The position numbers and the translations under genes are program-made. From Megasphaera sp. MJR8396C (GTDB lineage: Bacteria; Bacillota; Negativicutes; Veillonellales; Megasphaeraceae), in contig NZ_KQ958206.1 in assembly GCF_001546855.1 (NCBI RefSeq), forward strand, positions 126,104-190,103: a stretch of DNA of 64,000 bases, in the 5' to 3' direction. Below the pieces are notes generated by a model. It was not told the DNA's origin. It made no database searches and was given only the letters and a program-made list of their open reading frames with translations. This document shows, one piece after another, positions 25,734 to 32,825 of this stretch. The stretch's first letter is position 1. Every line of letters starts with the position of its first letter.

Positions 25734-26597
25734 ATGACAAAAGGACGCGTCATCAAGAACTATAATGGCTATTATTACGTCGATGTCGGAAGAGACAGCC
25801 TCATCGAATGCCGGCGCCGGGGTAAACTGCTCAAGGCCAAAATCTTAGTCGGCGATGAACTGGAAATTACGGAACTGGAGAACGACAAGGGCGTCATCGA
25901 AGCCCAGCTGCCCCGGCGGAATCAAATCCGTCGGCCGGCGGTGGCCAATCTTGACCAGTTGATGGTCATCATGGCAGCCCAGTCACCGGATCCGAACCGC
26001 TTTCTCATCGATAAGATGCTCATGACTTGTGAATACAGCGGCATCCGGCCCATACTCTGCTTCAATAAATGTGATCTCGACCGGGACGTAGCGGAAAGCT
26101 ATCGGGATTTTTACGAGCGCTGCGGCTATGACGTCTGCCTCGTATCGGCCCGGACTGGAGAGGGCCTGGATGCACTCTATGAACGACTGCCGCAGAAGGT
26201 AACGGCCTTTGCCGGCCCGTCCGGCGTCGGTAAATCGAGCCTGTTGTCCCAACTTTTGGGGCGCAAGGACTTATCCATCGGAGCCGTCAGTGAGAAGATC
26301 AAACGCGGTCGCCATACGACGCGCCATTCTGAAATCATGCGCCTTGACAGCAACACCTACGTCGTCGATACGCCGGGGTTCAGTGCCCTTGATTTCGAGC
26401 ATCTTGATGCGCGGGATGTCCTGCCTTTATTCCCCGATATGGAACCCTACAGCGCAGGCTGCAAGTTCTCGTCGTGCCTCCATCTGTCCGAACCGGAATG
26501 TGCCGTAAAACAAGCTGTTGCCGACGGTCAGATTCAAAAAGAACGGTATGAAACGTACTGTAAAATTATCACCTCCATTGGAGAAAGGAAACGATAG
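25734..26597 (+). CDS. rsgA: Ribosome small subunit-dependent GTPase A
   Basis: 287 aa. It is a circularly permuted GTPase that checks late 30S assembly. OB-fold N-terminal domain (1-65), then G4 FNKCDL, G5 VSARTGEG, G1 AGPSGVGKSSLL, switch region RGRHTTRH and G3 DTPGFSAL, then the zinc cluster CKFSSCLHLSEPEC. AAGGAGGA precedes the ATG. Spacing to prkC is 8 bp and to rpe 2 bp. Confidence 0.96.
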   Translation: MTKGRVIKNYNGYYYVDVGRDSLIECRRRGKLLKAKILVGDELEITELENDKGVIEAQLPRRNQIRRPAVANLDQLMVIMAAQSPDPNRFLIDKMLMTCEYSGIRPILCFNKCDLDRDVAESYRDFYERCGYDVCLVSARTGEGLDALYERLPQKVTAFAGPSGVGKSSLLSQLLGRKDLSIGAVSEKIKRGRHTTRHSEIMRLDSNTYVVDTPGFSALDFEHLDARDVLPLFPDMEPYSAGCKFSSCLHLSEPECAVKQAVADGQIQKERYETYCKIITSIGERKR

Positions 26598-26599
26598 TC

Positions 26600-27244
26600 A
26601 TGGTAACAATTTGTCCATCTATATTATCCGCTGATTTTTCGCGCTTAGCTGAAGAACTTAAAGACGTCGAACAGAAGGGGGCCGGCTGTATCCATATCGA
26701 TATGATGGACGGCCATTTTGTACCCAACCTCACCTTCGGCGTACCGGTCATCAAGGCCTTGCGTCCGGTTACGGAACTTCCCTTTGATGCTCATTTGATG
26801 GTAACCAATCCAGAAGCGTATATCGATGACCTGGCCGATGCCGGTGTCCAGTATGTGACCGTTCATCAAGAAGCCTGCGTCCACTTGGACCGCGTTCTGC
26901 AGCAAATCCATGAAGCCGGGATGAAGGCCGGCGTGGCCCTCAATCCGGCGACGCCCGTATCGACCTTGTCCTGTGTTGCCGGACAATTGGACCTCATCCT
27001 CATCATGAGTGTCAATCCGGGATTTGGCGGTCAAAAGTTTATTCCTTACAGTGTCGAAAAAATCCGCCAGGCTAAGGAACTCCTTCAGAAGGCAGGAAAT
27101 ACCGAAGCTGTCATTGAAGTCGATGGCGGCATCAACGCTAAGACCGTTCAGTTGGTCAAAGATGCCGGTGCCACCTTCCTCGTTGCCGGCAGTGCTGTAT
27201 TTGGTGCGGCTGATCGAAAAACAGCCATTGCGTCCTTGCGATAA
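26600..27244 (+). CDS. rpe: Ribulose-phosphate 3-epimerase
   Basis: 214 aa TIM barrel. It interconverts ribulose-5-phosphate and xylulose-5-phosphate. Metal and catalytic motifs: ILSADFSRL, HIDMMDGHFVPNLTFG, DAHLMV, MSVNPGFGGQKFI, VDGGIN. It ends the conserved run; a perfect inverted repeat and the rib promoter follow. Confidence 0.96.
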   Translation: MVTICPSILSADFSRLAEELKDVEQKGAGCIHIDMMDGHFVPNLTFGVPVIKALRPVTELPFDAHLMVTNPEAYIDDLADAGVQYVTVHQEACVHLDRVLQQIHEAGMKAGVALNPATPVSTLSCVAGQLDLILIMSVNPGFGGQKFIPYSVEKIRQAKELLQKAGNTEAVIEVDGGINAKTVQLVKDAGATFLVAGSAVFGAADRKTAIASLR

Positions 27245-27248
27245 GGAC

Positions 27249-27277
27249 TTGTATTTCTTCTTTTCATGTGCTAAAAT
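27249..27277 (+). promoter_or_regulatory. Promoter of the rib operon
   Basis: TTGTAT at 27249-27254, 17-nt spacer and TAAAAT at 27272-27277. The -10 lies in the loop of a 15-bp inverted repeat listed separately. The start of transcription would be at about 27284, just before the FMN riboswitch. Confidence 0.55.
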
Positions 27278-27295
27278 CGTACATGAAAAGAAGAA
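27255..27295. repeat. 15-bp perfect inverted repeat around the rib promoter -10
   Basis: Arms 27255-27269 (TTCTTCTTTTCATGT) and 27281-27295 (ACATGAAAAGAAGAA) with an 11-nt loop holding TAAAAT. There is no T run after it, so it is a poor terminator in the plus direction. It may be an operator, or a weak terminator of rpe. Confidence 0.7.
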
Positions 27296-27303
27296 TAGAA
27301 ATA

Positions 27304-27427
27304 GTCTTTGAGGCAAGGTGAGAAAGCAGGGCTTTCAATTCCTGACCGGCGGTGACAGTCCGCTAACCCGCAAGGGTTGAACCGATGAAATTTCGGTACC
27401 GACAGTACAGTCTGGATGGGAAAAGAC
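27304..27427 (+). promoter_or_regulatory. FMN (RFN element) riboswitch aptamer
   Basis: RFN landmarks appear in order: AGGCAAGGTGA, ATTCCTGACCGGCGGTGA, CAGTCCGC, GAAATTTCGGTACCGACAGT, and AGTCTGGATGGGA. P1 pairs GTCTTT (27304-27309) with AAAGAC (27422-27427). It should repress the rib genes when FMN is bound. Confidence 0.95.
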
Positions 27428-27447
27428 AGACGACAGTGTCTTTTTTT
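27421..27447 (+). terminator. First hairpin after the FMN aptamer
   Basis: AAAAGACA (27421-27428) with TGTCTTTT (27437-27444) and seven T in a row. Its left arm is the 3' strand of aptamer P1, so it competes with the closed aptamer. Confidence 0.5.
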
Positions 27448-27456
27448 GTTGTGCTC

Positions 27457-27493
27457 AAAGGGCTATGGAGATTTTTCATCCATAGCCTTTTTT
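27457..27493 (+). terminator. FMN riboswitch terminator
   Basis: GGCTATGGA (27461-27469) pairs with TCCATAGCC (27479-27487), then six T. An alternative pairing, TGGATGGGAAA (27413-27423, RFN 3' strand) with TTTTTCATCCA (27472-27482), would break it and act as the antiterminator when FMN is absent. Confidence 0.85.
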
Positions 27494-27535
27494 CGTTTTC
27501 CCGCCTGCAAATCCAAGAAGAAGGGAAGGAATATA

Positions 27536-28672
27536 TTGGAACCGGCAGAGTATATGAGAAAAGCCCTGGAACTGGCGAAATCAGCTCTGGGTTATACATC
27601 ACCAAATCCGGCTGTCGGCTGCGTTATCGTAAAAGATGGCGAAATCGTCGGCACCGGCTATCACCATAAGGCCGGCACCCCGCATGCCGAAGTATGGGCC
27701 CTGAGAGAGGCCGGTGAAAAGGCTAAAGGGGCAACGGTTTACGTGACCCTCGAACCTTGTGCCCATTACGGCCGGACGCTTCCTTGCGCTCGGACGTTGG
27801 CCGAAAAAGGCGTCGGTAAGGTCGTCATGGCCATGCTCGACCCCAATCCCCGCGTCTCCGGTAAGGGCGCGGCCATCCTTCGCAAGGCCGGCATCGCAGT
27901 GGAAGTCGGTTTGTTGTCGAAGGAAGCGGCTCAGCTCAACGAAGTGTTTATCAAGAACATGATGGTCCAAAAGCCATTCATTGCCGTTAAACTGGCCCAA
28001 AGCCTCGACGGCCGCACGGCGTCGCGGACGGGCAATTCCAAATGGATTACCAACGAATGGGCCCGAAATTACGGTCACTACCTGCGCTCCATTTACGACG
28101 GCATTTTAGTCGGTATCAATACGGTCTTGGCGGATAACCCGCTCTTGACCTGCCGTATCGAACGAGAAGGGCAGCCGGCACCGCACCAACCGGTGCGCAT
28201 CGTCCTCGATGCCAAGGGACGGACGCCGCTGAAATCCCTGGTCGTAACCGATAAGACGACGCCGACCATCATCATGACGACGTCAGCCTGCCCCGTTGAA
28301 AAGATGAAGGCCTTGAAAAACGCCGGCGTCCGGGTTATCTTGGCGCCCCTTCAGGACAATCAGTCCATTAATCTTCCGGAAGCGCTGAAATTCCTCCATG
28401 AAGAAGGACTGACCAGCATCCTCGTCGAAGGGGGCAGTACCGTTCAGGGCAGTTTCTTTGATGCCCGTCTCGTCGACAAGGTCTACGCCTTCATGGGCGA
28501 CAAGGTCATCGGTGGTGTCGGTGCCCTGCCGTCGGTCGGCGGCTATGGCGTCGATGAGCTCGATGAATGCCTGCCGCTGGTCTACGATTCCGTAGAGCTT
28601 CATGAAAATAACGTATTGCTTACGGCATATAATGCCAATAGGGAGGGTGCCTATGTTCACTGGCATCATTGA
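27536..28672 (+). CDS. ribD: Bifunctional riboflavin deaminase/reductase RibD
   Basis: 378 aa. It performs two middle steps of riboflavin synthesis. The N-terminal deaminase has the zinc site in HAEVWAL and TLEPCAHYGRTLPCA. The C-terminal reductase (about 150-378) has VKLAQSLDGRTA, NSKWITNEWAR, GILVGINTVLADNPLLTCR and ILVEGGSTVQGSF. The start is TTG at 27536: GAAGGA lies five bases before it, and the protein then begins MEPAEYMRKAL, matching RibD N-termini. Upstream in-frame codons lie in the riboswitch. The end overlaps ribE by 20 bp. Confidence 0.93.
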   Translation: MEPAEYMRKALELAKSALGYTSPNPAVGCVIVKDGEIVGTGYHHKAGTPHAEVWALREAGEKAKGATVYVTLEPCAHYGRTLPCARTLAEKGVGKVVMAMLDPNPRVSGKGAAILRKAGIAVEVGLLSKEAAQLNEVFIKNMMVQKPFIAVKLAQSLDGRTASRTGNSKWITNEWARNYGHYLRSIYDGILVGINTVLADNPLLTCRIEREGQPAPHQPVRIVLDAKGRTPLKSLVVTDKTTPTIIMTTSACPVEKMKALKNAGVRVILAPLQDNQSINLPEALKFLHEEGLTSILVEGGSTVQGSFFDARLVDKVYAFMGDKVIGGVGALPSVGGYGVDELDECLPLVYDSVELHENNVLLTAYNANREGAYVHWHH

Positions 28673-29294
28673 AGAATTAGGGTCTATTGCCCATATGGAC
28701 CGCCATCCCGACTCCATTCGGCTGACGATTGCGGCTCATAAAGTATTAGAAGGGACGCAGCTTGGCGACAGCATTGCCGTCAACGGCGTCTGCCTGACCG
28801 TGACCGATCTGACGGACTCGACCTTTTCGGCCGACGTCATGCATGAAACGATGCGTCGCTCGTCGTTCAGCACCATCAAGAGCGGTTCTAAGGTCAATTT
28901 GGAACGGGCCATGCAGGTCGGCGGACGGCTCGGCGGTCACATCGTCAGCGGCCACATCGATGGCATCGGCCACGTCGCCCGCATTGCCAATGACGGCATT
29001 GCCCGGGTCATCACCATTTCCATTCCCAAGGACATGGAAATCTTCATCGTCGAAAAAGGGTCGATCACCATCGACGGCATCAGCTTGACCGTCGTTTCCG
29101 TCGGCAACAGTCAGTTCTCCGTTTCCATTATTCCCCATACGATGGCCAATACGACCCTCATGGATAAACATCCCGGCGCCATCGTCAATTTGGAAACAGA
29201 CGTCATCGGGAAATACGTCCATCGCTTCACAGTCGGTTCGCCGCAGGCCTCATCGGGTCTGACCTTGGACAAACTGCTGGAAAATGGATTTTAA
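28653..29294 (+). CDS. ribE: Riboflavin synthase, alpha chain
   Basis: 213 aa with two similar halves, each a lumazine-binding domain: MFTGIIEELG...NGVCLTV and the second GGRLGGHIVSGHIDG...IDGISLTVV. It dismutates two dimethyl-ribityllumazine molecules to riboflavin. The ATG at 28653 follows GGGAGGG; the longer open frame lies in ribD. Between ribE and ribH, where ribBA usually sits, there are only 35 bp. Confidence 0.95.
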   Translation: MFTGIIEELGSIAHMDRHPDSIRLTIAAHKVLEGTQLGDSIAVNGVCLTVTDLTDSTFSADVMHETMRRSSFSTIKSGSKVNLERAMQVGGRLGGHIVSGHIDGIGHVARIANDGIARVITISIPKDMEIFIVEKGSITIDGISLTVVSVGNSQFSVSIIPHTMANTTLMDKHPGAIVNLETDVIGKYVHRFTVGSPQASSGLTLDKLLENGF

Positions 29295-29329
29295 CATCAA
29301 ATATAATTTAGAATAGGAGTGTTGTTATT

Positions 29330-29794
29330 ATGGCACACATTAAAGAAGGTCAATTAATCGGTTCTGGTGCGAAGTTTGGTATTGTCGTCGCTCGTTTCAA
29401 TGAATTTATTTGCAGCAAATTGCTCGGCGGCGCCTACGATGCTCTCCATCGTCACGGCGTCAACGATGATGATATTACGACGGCTTGGGTTCCGGGCGCT
29501 TTTGAAATCCCGCTGATCGCTCAGAAAATGGCAGAATCGGGTAAATACGACGCCGTCATTTGCCTCGGTGCCGTCATCCGCGGTGCGACCAGCCATTACG
29601 ACCTCGTTTGCGGCGAATCGGCCAAAGGCATTGCCCAGGCATCACTGAAAACGGGCGTACCCATCATGTTCGGCATCATTACGACGGAAAACATCGAACA
29701 GGCCATCGAACGGGCCGGTACAAAAGCCGGTAACAAAGGCTTCGACGTCGCTGCCGGTGCCATCGAAATGGTCAACCTCATCAAAAACTTATAA
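29330..29794 (+). CDS. ribH: 6,7-dimethyl-8-ribityllumazine synthase
   Basis: 154 aa. It condenses the pyrimidine and the 3,4-dihydroxybutanone phosphate. [34 protein letters not shown] (with the catalytic His) and the C-terminal [13 protein letters not shown] are the family motifs. Last gene of the riboswitch-controlled unit. Confidence 0.96.
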   Translation: MAHIKEGQLIGSGAKFGIVVARFNEFICSKLLGGAYDALHRHGVNDDDITTAWVPGAFEIPLIAQKMAESGKYDAVICLGAVIRGATSHYDLVCGESAKGIAQASLKTGVPIMFGIITTENIEQAIERAGTKAGNKGFDVAAGAIEMVNLIKNL

Positions 29795-29814
29795 TCCTCG
29801 GGAGAATACCCGCT

Positions 29815-29860
29815 TGAAACAGGCTGTCTTACCTATCGGTAGGGCGGCCTGTTTCTGTTT
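29815..29860 (+). terminator. Terminator of the rib operon
   Basis: GAAACAGGC (29816-29824) with GCCTGTTTC (29847-29855), a large loop with its own small hairpin, and TGTTTCT downstream. Confidence 0.75.
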
Positions 29861-29881
29861 CTAAGCAATTATGCAGCCTGC

Positions 29882-29910
29882 TTGCGAAGTCGGAGAATCT
29901 TTGTTATAGT
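29882..29910 (+). promoter_or_regulatory. Promoter of the mntA-hepT pair
   Basis: TTGCGA at 29882-29887, 17-nt spacer, and TATAGT at 29905-29910, 40 bp before mntA. Confidence 0.6.
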
Positions 29911-29949
29911 GAAACGAGAAAAAATGTTTGCCGGGAGATGAGGAGTGCC

Positions 29950-30273
29950 ATGATTGTCGACAGCCGAAATGAACAGCCTGTACAGCGCGTAAAAGACTTG
30001 GTGCTGCAGTATTTTGAGGGACGAAATGTGCGCATCTATCTCTTCGGTTCGTGGGCCCGGGGAGAACAGAAGCGGAGTTCTGATATCGATATAGCCATAG
30101 AGAGCCGGGACGATATTTCTTATGAACTTACACTGCTGCGGGAAAGACTGGAAGAATCCACGATTTCCCGTCAAGTGGATGTCGTGGATATGCATCATGC
30201 CGGGGCCGCCTTGTGCCGGCGCATCCGACGGGAGGGAATCTTATGGAAAGACTTACAGAGCGGTATCGATTAG
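29950..30273 (+). CDS. mntA: MntA-type minimal nucleotidyltransferase antitoxin
   Basis: 107 aa. The NTase signature is exact: GS, ten residues, then DID (GSWARGEQKRSSDID), with a second acidic site in QVDVVDM. In studied MntA-HepT systems the antitoxin adds AMP to a tyrosine of the HEPN toxin. Start chosen at ATG 29950 behind GAGGAG; an ATG at 29938 would begin inside that site. The end overlaps the partner gene by 31 bp, typical for such pairs. A small housekeeping NTase cannot be ruled out. Confidence 0.85.
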   Translation: MIVDSRNEQPVQRVKDLVLQYFEGRNVRIYLFGSWARGEQKRSSDIDIAIESRDDISYELTLLRERLEESTISRQVDVVDMHHAGAALCRRIRREGILWKDLQSGID

Positions 30274-30626
30274 CCATCAGGGCTTTCGGGAAATTTCATG
30301 AATTAGCGATTCGTGATACTTTGAGTGAGATTGAACGGGATGCCCTCATTCAGCGATTTGAATTTTCTTTTGAACTGATTTGGAAATGTGCCAAGGAATA
30401 TCTGTATGTCCAGGACGGCATCGATGCTGCGTCACCGAAAAAAGTAATCCGGGCCTGTCGGGAAATAGGCCTTTTAGATGAAGCTGAAACGGAACAGGCC
30501 TTGAAAATGGTCGATGATCGGAATCTGACGACCCATACGTATGATGAGACTTTCGTCGAAAGTTTGATTAGCCGCTTTCCGGTATATGACAAGGTCATGC
30601 ATTCCTGGTTAGAGAAGCTGAAATAG
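30243..30626 (+). CDS. hepT: HEPN-domain protein, HepT/HI0074 family toxin partner
   Basis: 127 aa, all helical. The HEPN motif RX4HXY is intact as R93-NLTT-H98-T-Y100, in the context DDRNLTTHTYDE typical of the HI0074 substrate-binding group. Y100 corresponds to the tyrosine modified in known pairs. The toxin would be an RNase that cuts tRNA or mRNA. Start at ATG 30243 behind GGGAGGG. It overlaps mntA, so the two products are made together. The pair sits alone between the rib operon and the glycan locus, a common place for accessory genes. Confidence 0.85.
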   Translation: MERLTERYRLAIRAFGKFHELAIRDTLSEIERDALIQRFEFSFELIWKCAKEYLYVQDGIDAASPKKVIRACREIGLLDEAETEQALKMVDDRNLTTHTYDETFVESLISRFPVYDKVMHSWLEKLK

Positions 30627-30667
30627 CATCTGAAATGGATGGGAAAAATTAATAAAATGGGGTGATG

Positions 30668-30707
30668 CAGGGGCCACGCTGTTCTTTGTACAGTCGGCTC
30701 CTTTCTG
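30668..30707 (+). terminator. Probable terminator of mntA-hepT
   Basis: AGGGGCC (30669-30675) with GGCTCCT (30696-30702) and a short T-rich tail. Weaker than others in the window. Confidence 0.45.
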
Positions 30708-30725
30708 TACTTTACAAGCTGGATG

Positions 30726-30734
30726 TGATACAAT
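30726..30734 (+). promoter_or_regulatory. Extended -10 promoter before the glycan locus
   Basis: TGATACAAT, a TGn-extended -10 without a clear -35 at normal distance. It is about 60 bp before the first glycosyltransferase. Confidence 0.35.
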
Positions 30735-30794
30735 GTTACAAGCCTAAGTATACCGAGAGAATGACCCTATTTTGAAGAAAAGAGGACGCAGCTC

Positions 30795-31553
30795 GTGAGT
30801 TCATTAGCCATTTTAATTTTGACGAAGAATGAAGAAGACAATATTGTCGACGTTGTTAAGAATGCAAAAAAATGTACCGATGACGTTATTATCATCGATT
30901 CAGGCAGTACCGATAAGACGGTGACACTTGCCGAAGGGCAGGGGGCTACCGTCTGTTTTCGCGCCTGGACCGATGATTTTTCAGCTCAGCGCAACTTTGC
31001 CCTTGAGCAGACGACGGCCGACTGGGTGTTGTACCTCGATGCCGATGAACGCTTGAATGATGAGCTTGTCGACGCCGTCAAAGACGTCTTGGCCAATGAT
31101 CCTTTGACCCATCAATATACGATGGAGCGCAAATCCGTTGCTTTCGGGACGACCTTTAATCACGGTGTATTGAAGCCTGATTACGTAGGCCGCCTCTTTC
31201 CACGGACGACGGTTACCTGGGTCAATAAAGTGCATGAACATCCGGAATGTGACTTACCGTCTCAACGGCTGGCCGGTCACTTAGAACACTATACCTATAA
31301 AAATTGGCACCACTGGGAAGGAAAGCTCTGCCAATATACGACCATCTGGGCCGAAGATGCGTATAAGCGAGGGAAACGGATTTCCTTGTCGGGCATTTTT
31401 TTCCACAGTTTAGGCGGCTTCTTTAAGATGTTCGTATCGCGGGCCGGCTTTTTAGATGGCTGGATGGGAACCTATATGTGCTTCAATCACTTCTTTTACA
31501 CGATGCTGAAATATCTGAAATTATACGAATTGCAAAGAGCGGAGAAAAAATAA
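30795..31553 (+). CDS. Family 2 glycosyltransferase, LPS core (WaaE-like)
   Basis: 252 aa. GT-A fold: ILTKNEEDNI, IIDSGSTDKT, then SAQRNFALEQTTADWVLYLDADER, where DAD is the metal/nucleotide motif. The arrangement and short length match the WaaE/KdtX type that adds a glucose to inner-core LPS. A C-terminal hydrophobic/aromatic region (LSGIFFHSLGGFFKMFV) suggests membrane contact. The start is GTG at 30795 after AGAGGACG. The stop overlaps the next ATG by one base. Confidence 0.85.
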   Translation: MSSLAILILTKNEEDNIVDVVKNAKKCTDDVIIIDSGSTDKTVTLAEGQGATVCFRAWTDDFSAQRNFALEQTTADWVLYLDADERLNDELVDAVKDVLANDPLTHQYTMERKSVAFGTTFNHGVLKPDYVGRLFPRTTVTWVNKVHEHPECDLPSQRLAGHLEHYTYKNWHHWEGKLCQYTTIWAEDAYKRGKRISLSGIFFHSLGGFFKMFVSRAGFLDGWMGTYMCFNHFFYTMLKYLKLYELQRAEKK

Positions 31554-32683
31554 TGCGGGTAGCTATTTTAGAAACAGTGAAGACCCAAGGCGGGTTTGAA
31601 CAGGAATTCGACCGGCTGATCATCGATGAGCTGAAGAAAGAAGGCCATGAGCCGGTCTTATATCTGCCGGAAAACAGCAGCTTGCCCGTTGACTTTGGGA
31701 TTCCTATTGAATATATGAGCGGCGGTGAAATCGTCGATTATGAAGGCGCAGGAAAACTCAAAAAGATATGGCTGTCGATCCAGCGGGAACGGCGCCGTGT
31801 CCGTTGGTTTGATGCGGCTTATGAAAAGGCCTGCCGCCATGAAGTGGACGCCATTGTACTGACGACGGCGACGTATCGGTATTTGCGGTCCCTTCATAAG
31901 AGTAAGTTAAAAGATAGTCCCGTGCCGGTCATCTTCATTTTCTTGGGTGTCAATCCCCAAGAAAAGCCGAAATTCCTGAAACAGGCCCGGCGCTGTGAAG
32001 CCTATAAAAATATCAAGTTAAAAATTACGAGCCTGCGAAATGATTTTAAGGACGATCACGTCGCTAAGATTGAAATCATCCCGCCGCCGGTTCTCCTTCC
32101 TGAAGGGGTTCCGGTGACGGCAGACCTTTCGTATCGAGAACCGGTCCGCATCGGATTTTTCGGTCACTACCGCAAGGGTGAAAAAGACATCGACGGCATT
32201 ATCCAGGCCTTTTTAGACAGTCATTTGCAGGGGAAGGCGGAACTTGTCGTCCAGGCGGCTCCGACTGGTCCCGATGATGCTGCCGATATGGAGCGGATCA
32301 TGAACAAATATGGCAGCGAGCCCGCCGTCCGCTTTATAAAAGGAAAGGTATTGGGCAAAGCCTGGTATGACTTGCTGCAAAGCGTGGACGTCTTGTTCCT
32401 GCCTTACAGTAATGAACGGTATCTGTATAATTGGAGCGCCGTCTATTTCAATGCCTTGGCCCTATATAAGCCGGTCTTGGCCACGGCCGTCTTGAACCCG
32501 GAGATTCTTCGGAGCTATACGGTCGGTCAGGAAGTGGACTTACAAGACCTGGGACACCTTCGTCAGCAGTTGGGACAATTTTTGCAGTCCTACGAACAGA
32601 TGCTGCCGACGTATGAAGCGGAATTAAAACTTGTCAATCATGATTTCAGTACCACCATGTTTTTAAAGAACATCTTGAAATAA
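31553..32683 (+). CDS. Glycosyltransferase of the GT-B/GT4 kind, substrate unknown
   Basis: 376 aa. The C-terminal half looks like a GT4 donor domain: RIGFFGHYRKGEKDIDGIIQAF, FIKGKVLGKAWYDLLQSVDVLFLPYSNERY and LYKPVLATAVLNPEIL in place of the usual EGFP-type helix. The N-terminal half starts RVAILETVKTQGGFEQEFDRLI, as an acceptor domain might. No signal peptide. The first ATG of the long open frame lies inside the previous gene; ATG 31553 (TAATG junction) is the natural start. It probably adds a sugar to the same envelope glycan. Confidence 0.65.
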   Translation: MRVAILETVKTQGGFEQEFDRLIIDELKKEGHEPVLYLPENSSLPVDFGIPIEYMSGGEIVDYEGAGKLKKIWLSIQRERRRVRWFDAAYEKACRHEVDAIVLTTATYRYLRSLHKSKLKDSPVPVIFIFLGVNPQEKPKFLKQARRCEAYKNIKLKITSLRNDFKDDHVAKIEIIPPPVLLPEGVPVTADLSYREPVRIGFFGHYRKGEKDIDGIIQAFLDSHLQGKAELVVQAAPTGPDDAADMERIMNKYGSEPAVRFIKGKVLGKAWYDLLQSVDVLFLPYSNERYLYNWSAVYFNALALYKPVLATAVLNPEILRSYTVGQEVDLQDLGHLRQQLGQFLQSYEQMLPTYEAELKLVNHDFSTTMFLKNILK

Positions 32684-32825
32684 AAAAGTCTACTATGTGG
32701 AATACGGAAAAGGATTTTGAAGATGCTAGTACTATTTTTGGTCTATGCGATAAATGGTAGTGTCTGGGTTTTGCAGCACTTATCGTGATCAAGGATACTT
32801 CACAGTTATGAAGGAGGAGTAACAG

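Noticed and set aside
27255-27295. Simple terminator of rpe
   Set aside because: No T run after the right arm on the plus strand and the loop holds a -10 box with a -35 at 17 nt, so a plain terminator is less likely.
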